Assembly: GCA_028583405.1 (NCBI GenBank)
Contig: CM053246.1
Location: 7,011,459 to 7,075,458, forward strand
DNA: 64,000 nt
From: Pogonophryne albipinna
Lineage: Eukaryota > Chordata > Actinopteri > Perciformes > Artedidraconidae
Direction of reading: 5' to 3'
The position numbers and the translations under genes were made by a program. Under the pieces are notes generated by a model. The model did not search any database, was not told the DNA's origin, and saw nothing but the letters and a program-made list of their open reading frames with translations. Shown here piece by piece: positions 12,509 through 24,637 of the stretch (position 1 is its first letter; every line of letters begins with the position of its first letter).

Positions 12509-12970
12509 TTATGGCAGTGTAGGAACCATCTCCTCCCCCCCCCTCTGATAGGGAGGGGGAGATGCGGCTTTCCCTTCATTGGTGGAACTGATCAGAGAGA
12601 AGTAGACTCCTCTGCTGCCTCGCCAAGTCCCCCAGCCCGCTGACAGCCGCTTCCTAGTCGTCTGCTGTAAGGATGTCCTCGAGGTCGTTGTCGTCCAGTC
12701 CAGTCCACTGATGGCTGCTTCCGAGTCGACCTCCTCTGCGAGGGCCACGTCCGTCCTGATGTCGTCCCCGGTCCTAGCAGGTGGTTTCCCCGCCGCACAC
12801 TGGCTCCCGTGGTACGAGCTGTCCCCCTTTCCTCCCACGCGGACGGCATGAGAGATCCGCTGGGTCACTCGATCGGGGCCGGAGAGCCTGGGGTTGGGCC
12901 ACTTTGTCCTGATGACCTTGAGCCAGACGAACTCCGCTGTGTCCGCCTCCTGGGTCCCCCTTTGGCATCA
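12509..12970 (-). pseudogene. pol: Integrase C-terminal remnant of the LTR element
   Basis: The minus-strand frame from about 12950 into the ORF 12509-12868 shows the retroviral integrase C-terminal pattern: a KW-x-PR-x-GP spacing, then an AVRV-x-G strand and a YH-x-SQC ending. In the family this is the DNA-binding SH3-like domain at the end of pol. Nothing upstream of it (zinc-binding or catalytic core) is recognisable, so only the tail survives. It sits about 160 bp from the 3' LTR with no env between, implying a large deletion. Assignment is by motif only. Confidence 0.6.
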
Positions 12971-15900
12971 TCAACCTGTGTGGAGAAATCTGATACAAAT
13001 CCCTCAAGCCTACGCTCCGGGCTCCGGGGCCCTCCTATCTGCCAGTGCAGCTTCAGAATCTCAATACTTGGATAAAAATACTAAAAGTAAAACCCCCACC
13101 TCTCTAGGTGAACTAAATAACATATTTCAATAGCTCTGCATTTCTGACAAGCATCTGTGTTTATTCTTAAATGAAATCCCTGAGATCCTATTTAAAATCT
13201 AAATATAATATGAACTGCTAATGTTTCTGGTAAAGAAACACACTAATGTTATGGATTCAAAAACAACCAAAATCATGATACTGACAAAGTGAATGATTTC
13301 CTGGTGATACTGCTTCTACCGGTCAGTGCTGAGATATTATCAAGCTGAAAAATGAATACAGAATTCCAACAAACTGTCATCAAATGTCTTTCTATTATGA
13401 ATTTAGATGAAATGTATATCCCCATAATGACCTAAACAATAGAGTCTATGGCTTTTACTTCTTTACCAGGCTAGTTACATGATGCTGTCTAAATTAAATT
13501 ATGTCTCATTACATTACTATGTTTTAGCTTTAACTGTAATATGTTCTTTCTACATTTCAAACCTCAGTTACTTTAATACCTGTTGAAACATTACTCACCG
13601 GTCAACTTACAGTAGCCCCTTGGCCACTGATTCTGCATCTGTGTTACCTGTTATAACTCAATCAATATTAGAAACATGTCAACATTCATCAAACAGTATC
13701 TTATCCCCAGATATGGAGCAGGTCCATCCTAAAACTGTCAATAAATGGTCAGATTGAACAATTGAGTTGGGGCAGCAGGTTCCTTTCAGTCCCTAAATGA
13801 AAAATGTACATTGTGAAGTTTACACTCCCCCTTTTTACACATGAAATCATGTGTAACCATGGATTATAAGAAAATGCCAAACATTTTCCCAAATGTACAT
13901 CCATCATTTCCACAGTAAACACTTCAGTGAGAAGAAGTGTTTCTCTCCATCCTTCAGTCCTAAAAGAAACAGAATCTTCATGTTTTAGTTTGAGTTTCAC
14001 ATTCTGCCAACTGCCACCTCCTGTGGGAGTAAAATATCATCAAGTGGACTTGAAACGGGTAACAATATGTTAGTCCAAAAACATGCTTGGTTAGTTATTG
14101 TTTTAGAATCATGCAGTTACGCTGATCCCATGCAGACATACACTCACATTCACATTCACACTGTCAGGTTGTACAGTCTTGGTCTGGTCAGATTCACCCC
14201 AGAGTCAGTCATTGACAGTGCCTTCTCAAGTTACACTGTCGGTCAGGGTCAGAGGTCAGCTGGTCTCAGTGTTTTTGGCCATGTGTCGTGCTCTGCAGAG
14301 ACTTTGATATTTCAGCATAGGCCAGTATCCTTTGTCTACAAAAATCTGTTATATATGGAGCGCCATCATCAATCAATTCACGACCACAACTATAATTTTC
14401 CAGATATCTCTAACTTTTCATCGGAACAGCTGTTCCCCACATTCCCTGAAAAGTGTTATCAAAAAATGTCACTTCCTTATAGTACTACTCCTGCAATTCA
14501 TTTACACCTAATTAGTATTAAAATGTCTAATAGATCTATTTCAGAAATTTGTGTACATCACTATTATCTTGTGTCAAACCATTACTAGGATCTGTGTAGC
14601 TCTGCTATGCATTTCATAGCTCATCTTCAATTCTGGTCCATCTAAAAAACAATGTTTAACTCTTTAGCAGTGTGTGGAACATCGGGTGTCCGACCATGCA
14701 ACAATTACTCCCTCCTTTATCAAGGATTTAAAAACAGAAGTCATTTCATATTTCCATCTTAAAGCCCTCCTCTGGTAATAACTATGGCACAATGGTGAAA
14801 TCAATACTTTAGATTGGAACACTATATCTGGCTTGGCACTAGCTCTCCCTTTAACATTATCCATTCAAATAAAGATTTGTCCTATAGAGTGGTTCCTAAA
14901 ACTATCCCTTTAATGGTGATCAATTTTGTAACAACTAAGATCACTACTTTATTCACAAGTGAATAAAAATCTCTTGAAGGATGATTTGTTAACATGATGA
15001 AAAGATTGAAGAATATGGTTATATTCTGTCATGTATCTCCCTTCTCCCTCAGTGTGTTTTAGGATGATTCTCATTTTACTTTAATAGTTACCTTTTTACT
15101 GCTATTTACAATTTACCCATTGATTAATTCAAGGTTAATACAACTTTTTATCTTCACTTATTTATCAAGTCAATTCAAGTTCTTTAAATGTGCGCTTATA
15201 AGTGTGTTTATGTGTAAACTCACTCATTCCCGTTGATCCCCTTCTCCTCTCCTCTGGTTTATCTCAAGCCGTGATCCCTGGCCACCTCACATTCTCGGCC
15301 AAGTCCCCTGATTCTGACTCCTCCCCCTTTGTCCATCAGCTGTCACTCTTTGAGGCAGCCATCTGCCCAGCTACATCTGCAGCCCCCATCATGCCACTGT
15401 TCTTGCACTGCTTTGCACTTCATCTCCTCCTTCACAGTCTCTCTGCTGCTTTATGGAGGGCGGATTCTGCTCTCATGTCCCACACTTTGCTCTGTTTGAG
15501 GGACTGATAGATCTCTGCCTGTCAGCAAGCCGTTTGGTTCTGGATGCCACAGGTGGAGATAGTTCTGGATGCAGTTCTTATTGTTGTTGTTGGTTCAGCT
15601 CTGGTTCACTGAGAAGGAGGAGTCTCCTGTTGGGTTAGGCTTTTGATTTGCTCAAGCGGATCGGGGTCTTAGCCGTCTGACATGCAGAGAGAGAGAGTCC
15701 AGGTCTCGGGACGCATAACCTATAAAAATTCTAGCACACTGAGGCGAAATAGATCCCCCCCTTTTTCACCCCGTGTCTTTCTAATCATACTATCTGTCTT
15801 AGTAGTTAAATGCCATCCAAACAACACAATAAACTCCCTCTAATAATCGTTTCATCCATTGTGACATATTTACCCAAACTAAGTTTCTCAACACCCACAT

Positions 15901-17777
15901 GTTTCCAGCATCCCATATTCCACACACTATGAAAGAACCCCTCCGTATTCAAAAAATTCCACTGCTATCTAGCAACAATTGTAAAGTTGCAGAGCACACT
16001 AATCAGATCACAGTAATGTAATTCGACCCAAGTGTAGGCCTATTTCGTTCCTAGAAATGTTAGCAAACACCAAACTCCACCTACAACATTTATAGATAAA
16101 TTGATTTAGCAAAATGAAATCTTACGTAATTCAAAATGTGACAAAAGAACACTGATTTGTCTTACACAAGATTGTGTAACTGACTAGACTGAGTTCAATA
16201 AAAATTAAACCATACGACTCGTAGTCTGGCTTCAACAAAAAATTCTATCATTTGATCATATTTCCGTGTCTCTCTCTGTGTCTCTCTCTCTGTCTTTCTG
16301 TCTCTCTCTTTTCTACATCCCTCTCTCATCCTTATCTCCCACTTTCTTTCCCCACTTTCCCATCTCTTTCTTCTGTCACTTCTGTTAGATATAAAATAAA
16401 ACATACGAGTCCATGTAAGCATGGCATAGATCATAATCCATTACTCGAGAAGACTCAGTATCACCTCTGTGTTTTAACATTTTAACAGCTTCTTTCTGAC
16501 TGACAAACTTACAAAACCTTCTGTCTACTTTCTACTCTTTCTTCACAAACTCTCAGTAAATCCCTTTTTACTTCCCCTCTATGTTTCTGTATGTAATTAA
16601 ATTCCTCTGAAATATGATGAAGTACAATTCCCAGTTAATGACAAATAGCATGAAATTCACAATTAATGTAATAGTCATAACCACGATGTGACGTAACTGT
16701 ATCCCTCAATGCTAAAAACAACAAATTATAGTATCTTATTTATTTCAATATCTACCACCTCAAATCACACATTGATCCATTAATTTTCAATGTTATTCAC
16801 TCCAACTTCAGATCACTCGTTGATCCTTCACTCCTTGCTTTAAATTTTAACGCTAGCAACGTCCAGCAATTAGAGCAGAAACGTGGAGAAAGGGGGCTTT
16901 CTTAAACCCATGGTATTCTACCATTCTGACTTCGCATCTCTTCATCTGACGTGTTCACTCGTATTAATATACTGGGCTATTGTCGTTGTTCTCCCCGTAT
17001 AAAAATGTCAAAGGGGTGTTACCCCCTTTTAACCACTAGATGGCAGCAGCAGACCACAAATGAGCTCCACCCTTCTGAGTGCATTTTTCCGAGCCCAGCA
17101 GACCACCGCTCACACAGGTATTTTTAGGTAAAAATCAACACAGATTTATTCCCCGTACAGTTTGTCCAGCTTCTATAATGCGACGTAACCTTCATCACAC
17201 GTTAGCTTTTCAAATTAAGTTTACAGACACAGGGAAAACAAGATCCGGTCCCCGTCACACTTTGTGAGGTTCGCGTCCTCGCCCTGGATTTACATATAAC
17301 AGACTTCTAGCCTATTAAGCTATTTTCAGCAGAGGTCTGTTATTTACCCCCAGTTTTAAACAGCGACCCGATCTGAAATCGAGTTTCCAGGTTAAGTAGT
17401 GCAGGAATTTCACCTCGCAACCTACAAACTGCACTGTTTCCACGTCACTAAGGAATAAACTACCTTAGATCCACGCCAAACTGCTCTATTTACGCGACGC
17501 AGGACTTTCCGTTTCTACCTGTCGATCAACGTTCTCGTTTTGTATATAACTTTCCTAACATATTAAAATATGCATTGTATATTCCATTTAAACTTTAAAA
17601 ACACCGTGAAACGTCTACAGACAATCCTAACTTCTTAGTGTATCCAATTACAGACTTTTGATTTACAAAACAGTCGTCTGCCAACCTTATGTGTCAGGGC
17701 CCAGCTGATTGTCTGAGATGTTTGAAAGCGTTTGCCCTCGACCTATTCCGGTCGTTCTGGATTCTTCCTCAGCATTG
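12971..17777 (-). other. Interior of the LTR element without recognisable genes
   Basis: About 4.8 kb of mostly AT-rich sequence. Short frames exist (13749-14000 minus, 83 aa; 14067-14588 plus, 173 aa; 16195-16434 minus, low complexity), but none shows a known domain. A second purine-rich tract lies at about 13826-13836 and a CT simple repeat at about 16260-16320. Possible remains of gag, pol or env cannot be assigned. Confidence 0.6.
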
Positions 17778-17795
17778 ATCACGTCGGGGTCACCA
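17778..17795 (-). promoter_or_regulatory. Primer binding site for tRNA-Trp
   Basis: The minus strand reads TGGTGACCCCGACGTGAT two bases inside the 5' LTR. This is complementary to the 3' end of animal tRNA-Trp including CCA, the same primer class used by avian alpharetroviruses. Confidence 0.88.
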
Positions 17796-17797
17796 AC

Positions 17798-18623
17798 TGA
17801 TAGAGATTATAAGGGATATCTTCTCCGCATTTCAAATCTCCGCGCGTCCTTATCAAGCTGGTTAAAAACACAGGAAGGAATCCAGAGCTACCAAGTAATC
17901 GTTAAACAATAATCCACTTTAATGGTAATATGACAATGCAATACAATCAAATACAGTACAAATTCACTACAGCTATCTATGGGATCCATACATTACTTGA
18001 TGCATTGCAGCCACCCAGCCGGCCAAAGAGCCAGCCAGGCAGCCAGGCAGCCAGAGGAGAAAAGAGGCTGAACTGAATTCAAACACAACTTTTATACCCA
18101 AAAGTCACCGGAGGAGCCGAGTCAGTCTATCTCATTGGAAGATGTAAAAGATGACTTTTCTTAGCGAATCAGTGCGAGCCAGCCAGGACAATAAACCAGT
18201 GTCTCAGAGGGTAATAAAATGTATCTGGCGTCCGTTATCTCACTTCCCTGCATAGACTTTCACGCACACACTTTCCTGCACATTCCAGAGGCCTGAGCTG
18301 TATCCCTTTTGTTCACAAAGATAATACATATTAATACCCTCATATGAATACAAAGTAATCAAACACATACATATACTATTCAAGATATGATGACTTCCCT
18401 GAAACATGACATACTGGAGATCTTTAAGCAGAAGGAACTCTCATCCAACTCTCATCCCTCCCCCACAGGGCAATAAAACCTGTTAACTCCAAGCATCCTT
18501 TGTTCTCCAAAAACACATGTCAGCAGGCCCTGAATCCAGCTCACGGTTTTACACAGATTATTTCCCATTTAAGCTTATTCATAGTTTGCTAACATGAATA
18601 CATACAAATATTTCACTTCAACA
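17798..18623 (-). repeat. 5' LTR of the retrovirus-like element
   Basis: 826-bp copy of the left LTR; no difference was noticed in a by-eye comparison. It carries the element's promoter by family analogy. The TG...CA boundaries match the 4-bp target duplication. Confidence 0.92.
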
Positions 18624-18775
18624 GTACATTCGACCAGGAAGACACAACCTTGAAGAAAACAGAATCATATAAGTACATCAGGTTTCATAGAGTCAAACAT
18701 TTCAAGTGCTACTCAACTGGCTATAGATAAGCCAGTCCTTTATTAGTATATAAGTGCTCTGTTAGCAGTTCTTTG

Positions 18776-21704
18776 TTAGTAATTATATCGCTCGAGGTGG
18801 AGTCGAAAGAGATGAGTTTTCATTCTGCGCCGGAAGATGTGCAGGCTTTCTGCTGTCCTGATGTCAATGGGGAGCTCATTCCACCATTTTGGAGCCAGGA
18901 TAGCAAACCCACGTGTTTTTGCTGATGGGAACTTGGGTCCCCCTCGCAGCGAGGGTGCAGCGAGCCGTTTGGCTGATGCAGAGCGTAGTGCACGCGCTGG
19001 GGTGTACAGTTTAACCATATCCTGGATGTAGGAAGGGCCAGATCCATTCGCAGCATGGTACGCAAGTACCATTGTCTTGAAGTGGATTCTAGCAGTTACC
19101 GGAAGCCAGTGAAGGGAGCGGAGTGGTGTGGGAAAATTTTGGAAGGTTGAAGACCAGACGAGCAGCTGCATTCTGGATGAGCTGCAGAGGTCGGATGGCA
19201 CATGCAGGTAGACCAGCCAGGAGGGAGTTGCAGTAGTCTAGGCGTGAGGTGACGAGAGCCTGGACCAGAACCTGCGTGGCTTTCTGGGTCAGCTGGGGAC
19301 GAATCTTCCTGATGTTGTAAAGCGTGTATCTGCAGCAGTGGGTTATAGCAGCGATGTTTGCAGCGCAGGACAGGTTGTTATCTAGGATCACACCCAGATT
19401 CCTTGCAGTCTGAGTCGGGGAAACAACAGAGGTGCCGATGTTGATTGTCAGGTCAAGAGTGGGACAATCTTTTCCCGGAAGGAAAAGCAGTTCAGTCTTG
19501 TCAAGGTTGAGCTTGAGGTGATGAGCAGACATCCACTGAGAGATGTCAGCTAGACAAGCAGAGATGCGTGCGACGACCTGGGTCTCTGAGCGGGGAAAGG
19601 ATTGAATTAATTGGGTGTCGTCAGCGTAGCAGTGGTATGAAAAACCATGCGGGCTAATGACTGATCCGAGCGAGTTTGTGTACAGGGAGAAGAGGAGGGG
19701 ACCAAGAACAGAGCCCTGAGGGACCCCTGTAGTTAATTGACAAGGGTCGGACTCGGACCCTCTCCAAGTTACCCTGTAGGTACGGTCTTTGAGGTATGAG
19801 GTGAGGAGGGAAAGTGCAGAGCCTGAAACTCCAAGTTCTTGGAGAGTGCGAAGGAGGATCTGATGGTTCACCGTGTCGAATGCAGCTGACAGGTCCAACA
19901 GGATGTTGACAGAGGAGAGGGATGCTGCTTTGGCAGTGTGCAGTTCCTCAGTGACAGCAAGGAGGGCAGTTTCTGTGGAGTGACCTGCCTTGAAACCAGA
20001 CTGGTGCGGATCCAGACGGTTGTTCTGATGGAGATAACAGGAGAGTTGTTTAAAGACAGCGCGTTCAAGTGTTTTAGACAGGAACGGGAGTAGAGAGACA
20101 GGCCTGTAGTTTATAACATCAGACGGGTTGAGAGTGGGTTTCTTTAGGAGAGGGTTTACTCTTGCCTCCTTAAGACTATTTGGAAAGTGACCAGAAGTTA
20201 GAGAAGTGTTGATGAAATGGGTGAGGAACGGTAGAATATCAGGAGCGATAGTCTGAAGGAGGTTTGAAGGGATAGGGTCCAGAGGACAGGTGGTAGGGCG
20301 GGCAGAGGTAATGAGGGTAAGAACCTCACTTGGAGAGAGAGGGGGAAAGGAGGTTAGTGTGTGGGTGGATGGAGGGTCTGGTGACCCAGCGGTAAGTAAA
20401 GAGTCAGAAAAAGAAGAGCGAATATCATCAACCTTTTTTTCAAAATGGTTAACAAAGTCGCTTGACAGAAGTGAGGAGGGGGGAGGGGCTTTGGGAGGGT
20501 CCAAGAGGGTGGAGAAGATGGAAAATAGTTTTTTGGGATTGGAATAGGAAGATTGGATCTTATCTTGAAAGAAAGTGCTTTTTGCCTGAGAGATGGAAGC
20601 AGAGAAAGAGGAGAGGAGAGCCTGATAGGATAGGAGGTCGTCACGGTGTTTGGATTTCCACCGTTTCCGCTCTGCTGCCCTAAGGACGGTTCTATTAGCA
20701 CGCAGTGCGTCATTTAGCCAGGGAGCAGGAGGGGACTGACGAGCCTGCCGAGATGTGAGAGTACAGAGAGAGTCCAGAGAGGATGAGAGAGTAGAGAGGA
20801 GAGTTTCTGCAGCAGAGTTTGGAGGCAGGAGTTGGAACGAGTCAGAGGAAGGGAGGGCTGAGAGCACCGATGAGGCAAAGGTAGAGGGGGAGAGGGAACG
20901 AAGGTTACGGCGGACAGGTGCAGGATGAGAAGAGATTAGTTTGTTATGTTTGGAAAGAGGTAGAGAGAATGAAATGAAGAAATGATCGGATGTGTGGAGC
21001 GGGTTTACGGAGAGGTTAGAAGTAGTCCAGTTCCTTGAGAATATGAGATCAAGGACATTGCCAGCTTTATGAGTTGGTGGGGATGGAGACAGTGAGAAAG
21101 CAAAGGCGGTTAACAGAGATGTTAGTTCGTCTATCTTCCCTGTCTGGAGGTTGAAGTCTCCGAGAAGTACAGCGGGAGGGCCAGTTTCAGGGATGTGTGA
21201 GAGGAGATTATCTAATTCCTCCAAGAAGTCCCCCAAGGCGCCTGGTGGACGGTAGAGAACAACAATGGTTAATTGTATAGGATGGGTTACTGTGACGGCA
21301 TGGAATTCAAAGGTGGAAGGAGTGAAGTTAGGTAGCTTGAAGAGGGAAAAGCTCCATTTGGGAGAGAGCAGGAGACCAGTGCCACCTCCTCTGCCAGTGG
21401 GTCTGGGTGTATGGGAGAAAGAATATGCTGTGGAGAGAGCTGCTGGGGTGGATGTGTTGGATGGAGTAATCCACGTCTCAGTGAGAGCAAGGAAATCCAG
21501 AGACTGCAGGGAAGCGTAGCCAGAGATGAAGTCAGCCTTAGGAACAGCTGACTGGCAGTTCCACAGGCTGCCTGAAACTAGATGTTGGATCTCAGTGGAG
21601 CACGTGGGATAGACGAGAGCCGGCCGGTTATATCGATTACGAGATACACGGGGACAGTGATAATTGCGAGAAGACACATGAACAGGAATGGAGAAAATAC
21701 ACAT
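18776..21704 (-). pseudogene. ORF2 of LINE-2nd (APE endonuclease + reverse transcriptase), frameshifted
   Basis: The 871-aa ORF (19089-21704) has the endonuclease motifs ALTETW, VVLYRPPG, LLGDFN and SDHFFIS in its first third. The RT follows with [31 protein letters not shown] (motif A), [13 protein letters not shown] and YADDTQL (motif C). The C-terminal segment continues in another frame (18776-19201: RSLHWLPVTARI to the RRRMKTHLFRLH end), so a small indel near 19110-19140 breaks the ORF. Together they give one L2-style polypeptide of about 1,000 residues. The long clean frame suggests a young copy. It acts in target-primed reverse transcription when intact; here it is probably dead. Confidence 0.93.
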
Positions 21705-21954
21705 GATTATAGCATGGGGGGCTAGAAAGCTAAACTAAAGAAAAATAAAACACCAGCGGTAAGTAGCTCAATCAGAGTAGGATTTGCCTCCTCTTTGCCA
21801 CCCTCGTGAGTCCCGTAGGACTCCAATGTCTTCGGCTGTCTGACGCTGAAGCTCCAGGAAATAGCTACCTAAAAATGGACGCCTGATTGCTGAGTTCTCA
21901 CAGCTGTGAGGCCACGCCCCTCTAATTAGTTACCTCTCTACAGCTGATGGGCGA

Positions 21955-22522
21955 CAGCAGAGTGGCCCTGCCTATATTGTAATGCAGGCTTGAGTGCCCG
22001 ACTGAGACCTGGGTTACAGGTTCACTTGAGCAGATCTGAGATTTAAAATCTCTCAAAAGCGCCGTTTTAGCTACAATAACTGCAGAACAATTATACAGAG
22101 TAGAATAAATGAAACAGAGAAGTCTAATCAAACAAGAATATAACTTACAGTGGTTGCTGCGTCAATAGGTAGTGTCGTCACCCGGTCTCGATGCACACTG
22201 AGTTCTTCAGATTTTAAATGCGGTATTTGAGTGCTTTTTTGCTGGAAGATGACTAATTCACGCTGTTGTACTTCACGCAATCAGCAGAGTGGCCCTGCCT
22301 ATATTGTAATGCAGGCTTTAGTGCCCGACTGAGACCTGGGTTACAGGTTCACTTGAGCAGATCTGAGATTTAAAATCTCTCAAAAGCGCCGTTTTAGCTA
22401 CAATAACTGCAGAACAATTATACAGAGTAGAATAAATGAAACAGAGAAGTCTAATCAAACAAGAATATAACTTACAGTGGTTGCTGCGTCAATAGGTAGT
22501 GTCGTCACCCGGTCTCGATGCA
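21955..22522 (-). repeat. Two tandem 5' monomers of LINE-2nd, 327-bp period
   Basis: 21955-22195 and 22282-22522 are near-identical copies of about 240 bp, separated by about 86 bp and lying at the element's 5' end. Tandem 5' monomers act as promoters in some LINEs; that role is inferred here. Confidence 0.85.
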
Positions 22523-22885
22523 TTTATTTATATATGCTAAAATTACAAATTATTGGTTTTGGCTAGACTAGTTTGACTAAAATGTTCTATATAATCTGAT
22601 GACTAAAAAAGACTCAGTTTTCATTGACAAAAAGTAGACTAAAATAATTAGTTTTCTTTGACTAAAATAAGACTAAAATGCTCAGACTTTTAGTCGACTA
22701 AATCTTGACTAAAATAGTTACTGTTTTAGTCGACTAAAATAAGACTAAAATGCTCAGACTTTTAGTCGACTAAAACTTGACTAAATAAAAACAGGATGAA
22801 GGTGACTAAATATGACTAAAACTAAAAAGGAAATTTAACACAGGACTAAAACTAAATAAAAAAATAGCTGACGAAATTAACACTA
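22523..22885 (+). repeat. GACTAAAA-rich subterminal array of hAT-A copy 2
   Basis: Many imperfect GACTAAAA/T units in the right arm of the element. Equivalent arrays occur at 61680-61950 and 51470-51640. The left arms instead carry GACGAAAA-type units. Confidence 0.8.
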
Positions 22886-23573
22886 CTTTGTAGTCTAGTA
22901 ACAGTACTTCAAAAGTTACTAAGAAATGGTCGGATAAAGCAGGATTATGCGGTTCGACTAATAGTTGCTCAATTTCAATACCATAAGTCAGAACAAGGTC
23001 GAGAGTGTGATTATAGCAGTGGGTTGGTTTATTTACACTCTGACAGAAACCAACAGAATCTAATATAGAGTTAAATGCAACAGTAAGGCTATTTTTATCA
23101 TCGTCAACATGAATATTAAAGTCACCTACGATAATTACTTTATCTGTTTTAAGTACTAAAGTTGATAAAAACTCAGAGAATTCTGATAAGAATTCTGAAT
23201 AAGGACCTGGTGCACGGTACACTGTAACAAATAAGATTGGCTGCAAAGTTTTCCAGGTCGGATGCGTAAGACTAAAAACGAGGCTTTCAAAGGAGGTATA
23301 ATTTAATTTTGGTTTAGTATTGATAAGTAAACTTGAGTCAAAGATTGCTGCAACTCCACCTCCTCGGCCCGTGCCTAGAGCAATATGAGTGTTGATATGG
23401 CTGGGTGGAGTGGCCTCATTTATGCTGACATATTCTTCATGTCTCAACCAAGTTTCAGTGAGACAGCATATATCAATATTATAATCTGATATTAAATCAT
23501 TTACCAATATTGCTTTAGATGCTAGAGATCTTATGTTTAAGAGACCACATTTAATCTTCCTGTTTTGTTGCAC
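22886..23573 (-). pseudogene. Endonuclease part of LINE-1st ORF2
   Basis: The minus-strand frame starts at 23573 and stays open to the hAT insertion at 22885. It shows the exonuclease/endonuclease/phosphatase fold motifs in order: LLNIRSL near the start, LTETWL, RGGGVA, VTVYRAPGP, VGDFNIHVDD and LSDHFLVTFE near the end. In the family this APE-type domain nicks the target to prime reverse transcription. Its frame meets the RT half exactly at the duplicated CTTTGTAG. Only the insertion interrupts it; the endonuclease itself looks intact. Confidence 0.92.
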
Positions 23574-23779
23574 TGTAGTAGTTGTTACATTTACTTTTAT
23601 TAGGTTATTATGTATGACACCTCTATTAGGTTTACCTTAAATTGTCCTTGGGCAGACACACACACCGTTAATATTGGGTATTTTATTGGGTTCGGGATTC
23701 CTATGGATGACTGCCTAGGAGAGAGCGCAGAGAAGCGTGTAAGACTGCGACTCCGCCTCCTGGTCTCAACTCCAGTTTG

Positions 23780-24637
23780 TCATGGATTAAATCCACAAAG
23801 CCCTGAAATGTTTGCCGAAATGAGATTTGCACCATCCAAAGTAGGATGAATGCCGTCTCTCTTAATCAGACCAGGTTTTCCCCAGAATGCAGTCCAATTA
23901 TTTACGAAGCCCACATTGTTTGCTGGGCACCACCAAGACAACCAGCGCTGAAATGATGACATGCGGCTATACATGTCATCATTGATCAGATTGGGGAGGG
24001 GACCAGAGAAGATTACGGTGTCCGACATTGTTTTAGCATAACTACACACCGACTCCACATTAAGTTTGGTGCATTCTGATTGGCGTAAACGAACATCATT
24101 ACCACCGACGTGAATAACAATCCTACTGTATTTACGTTTATTTTTAGCCAGCAGTTTAAGATGCGCCTCAACGTCGCCCGCTCTGGCCCCCGGAATGCAT
24201 GTGACTGTGGAGGCTTTGGTCTCTAAATTCACGTGTCTCATAATAGAGCTACCAATAACCAGAGTTGGCTTCTCAGCGGGTGTCTCGCTGAGTGGGGAAT
24301 ATCTGTTAGATACGTGAACGGGTTGGTGGGGACCTGCGGGTTTCGCGTTATGCCCCTTCAGAACAGTCACCCAGTCTCCCTGCTGCTCGGGAGTTGCCGG
24401 GGGACGGCTAATAGGAGTTACCTTTGGCCGGTCCGCACCGGCTAACATGGGCTTTACTGTAGCTGAGTTACTTTCTAAGATGCGGAGCCGGGCTTCTATG
24501 GCTATGATTCCCGCCTCCAACCTAACAACTATACTACATTTAACACATGTATCGGTACCAGTAAAGGAGGTAGGGAAGTAACCAAACATGAGACAGGTAG
24601 AACAGGAAATAGCACCCGAGGGTGGGGAAAGAGCCAT
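23780..24637 (-). CDS. LINE-1st ORF1 with SGNH-hydrolase (esterase) domain
   Basis: 285-aa minus-strand ORF about 200 bp upstream of ORF2. The N-terminus has a CxxC-type cysteine cluster and a short helical stretch (about residues 13-55). The C-terminal half is an SGNH-hydrolase fold: VIGSSIMRH carries the nucleophile serine block, VIHVGGNDV the N block, and [12 protein letters not shown] the catalytic D-x-x-H. CR1 and L2 elements of fish commonly encode such an esterase in ORF1, where it is thought to help lipid or membrane association or RNP formation. The ORF is uninterrupted and all catalytic blocks are visible. Confidence 0.9.
   Translation of the reverse strand: MALSPPSGAISCSTCLMFGYFPTSFTGTDTCVKCSIVVRLEAGIIAIEARLRILESNSATVKPMLAGADRPKVTPISRPPATPEQQGDWVTVLKGHNAKPAGPHQPVHVSNRYSPLSETPAEKPTLVIGSSIMRHVNLETKASTVTCIPGARAGDVEAHLKLLAKNKRKYSRIVIHVGGNDVRLRQSECTKLNVESVCSYAKTMSDTVIFSGPLPNLINDDMYSRMSSFQRWLSWWCPANNVGFVNNWTAFWGKPGLIKRDGIHPTLDGANLISANISGLCGFNP

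Larger units (their letters stand above)
11520..18623 (-). mobile_element. Retrovirus-like LTR element, TSD GTAC, mostly non-coding interior
   Basis: Two 826-bp direct repeats (11520-12345 and 17798-18623) bound a 5.45-kb interior. GTAC occurs on both sides (11516-11519 and 18624-18627). A tRNA-Trp primer site next to the right LTR and a purine tract next to the left LTR fix the orientation as minus. No gag, protease, RT or env ORF is visible; only an integrase-tail remnant near the 3' LTR remains. It is therefore a defective or non-autonomous copy. LTRs that look identical imply a recent insertion. Confidence 0.92.
11461..22522 (-). mobile_element. LINE-2nd (L2-like), split by an LTR element
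   Basis: Minus-strand LINE. Its 3' end at 11461 carries a TGTAA-type tail and a conserved 3' end (TTTAGCTGACGCTTTTATCC on the plus strand). The 3' UTR is cut at 11519 by the LTR element and resumes at 18624. The ORF is 18776-21704 and the 5' region holds tandem monomers to 22522. Without the insertion it is about 3.95 kb, near full length. It lies inside hAT-A copy 2 and is flanked by a short TTTA repeat that matches the uninterrupted copy at about 61660. Confidence 0.88.
10666..22885 (+). mobile_element. hAT-A element, copy 2, interrupted by a LINE
   Basis: The left part is 10666-11460 and the right part 22523-22885. The ends are TAGTGTTAATTT and AAATTAACACTA. Flanks 10658-10665 and 22886-22893 are both CTTTGTAG, an exact 8-bp duplication, indicating hAT-type insertion. 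It interrupts the first LINE's ORF2. Its own length without the inner LINE is about 1.16 kb, like the uninterrupted copy at 60803-61969. Non-coding. Confidence 0.93.

Noticed and set aside
12592..13133. Several overlapping ORFs on both strands at the GC-rich end of the LTR element
   Set aside because: Only the frame with the integrase-tail pattern is meaningful; the rest are shadows.
14067..14588. 173-aa plus-strand ORF inside the LTR element
   Set aside because: Antisense to the element, His/Ser/Tyr-rich, no domain and no coding-like pattern.
20290..20713. ORFs on both strands within the second LINE
   Set aside because: Alternative frames of ORF2.
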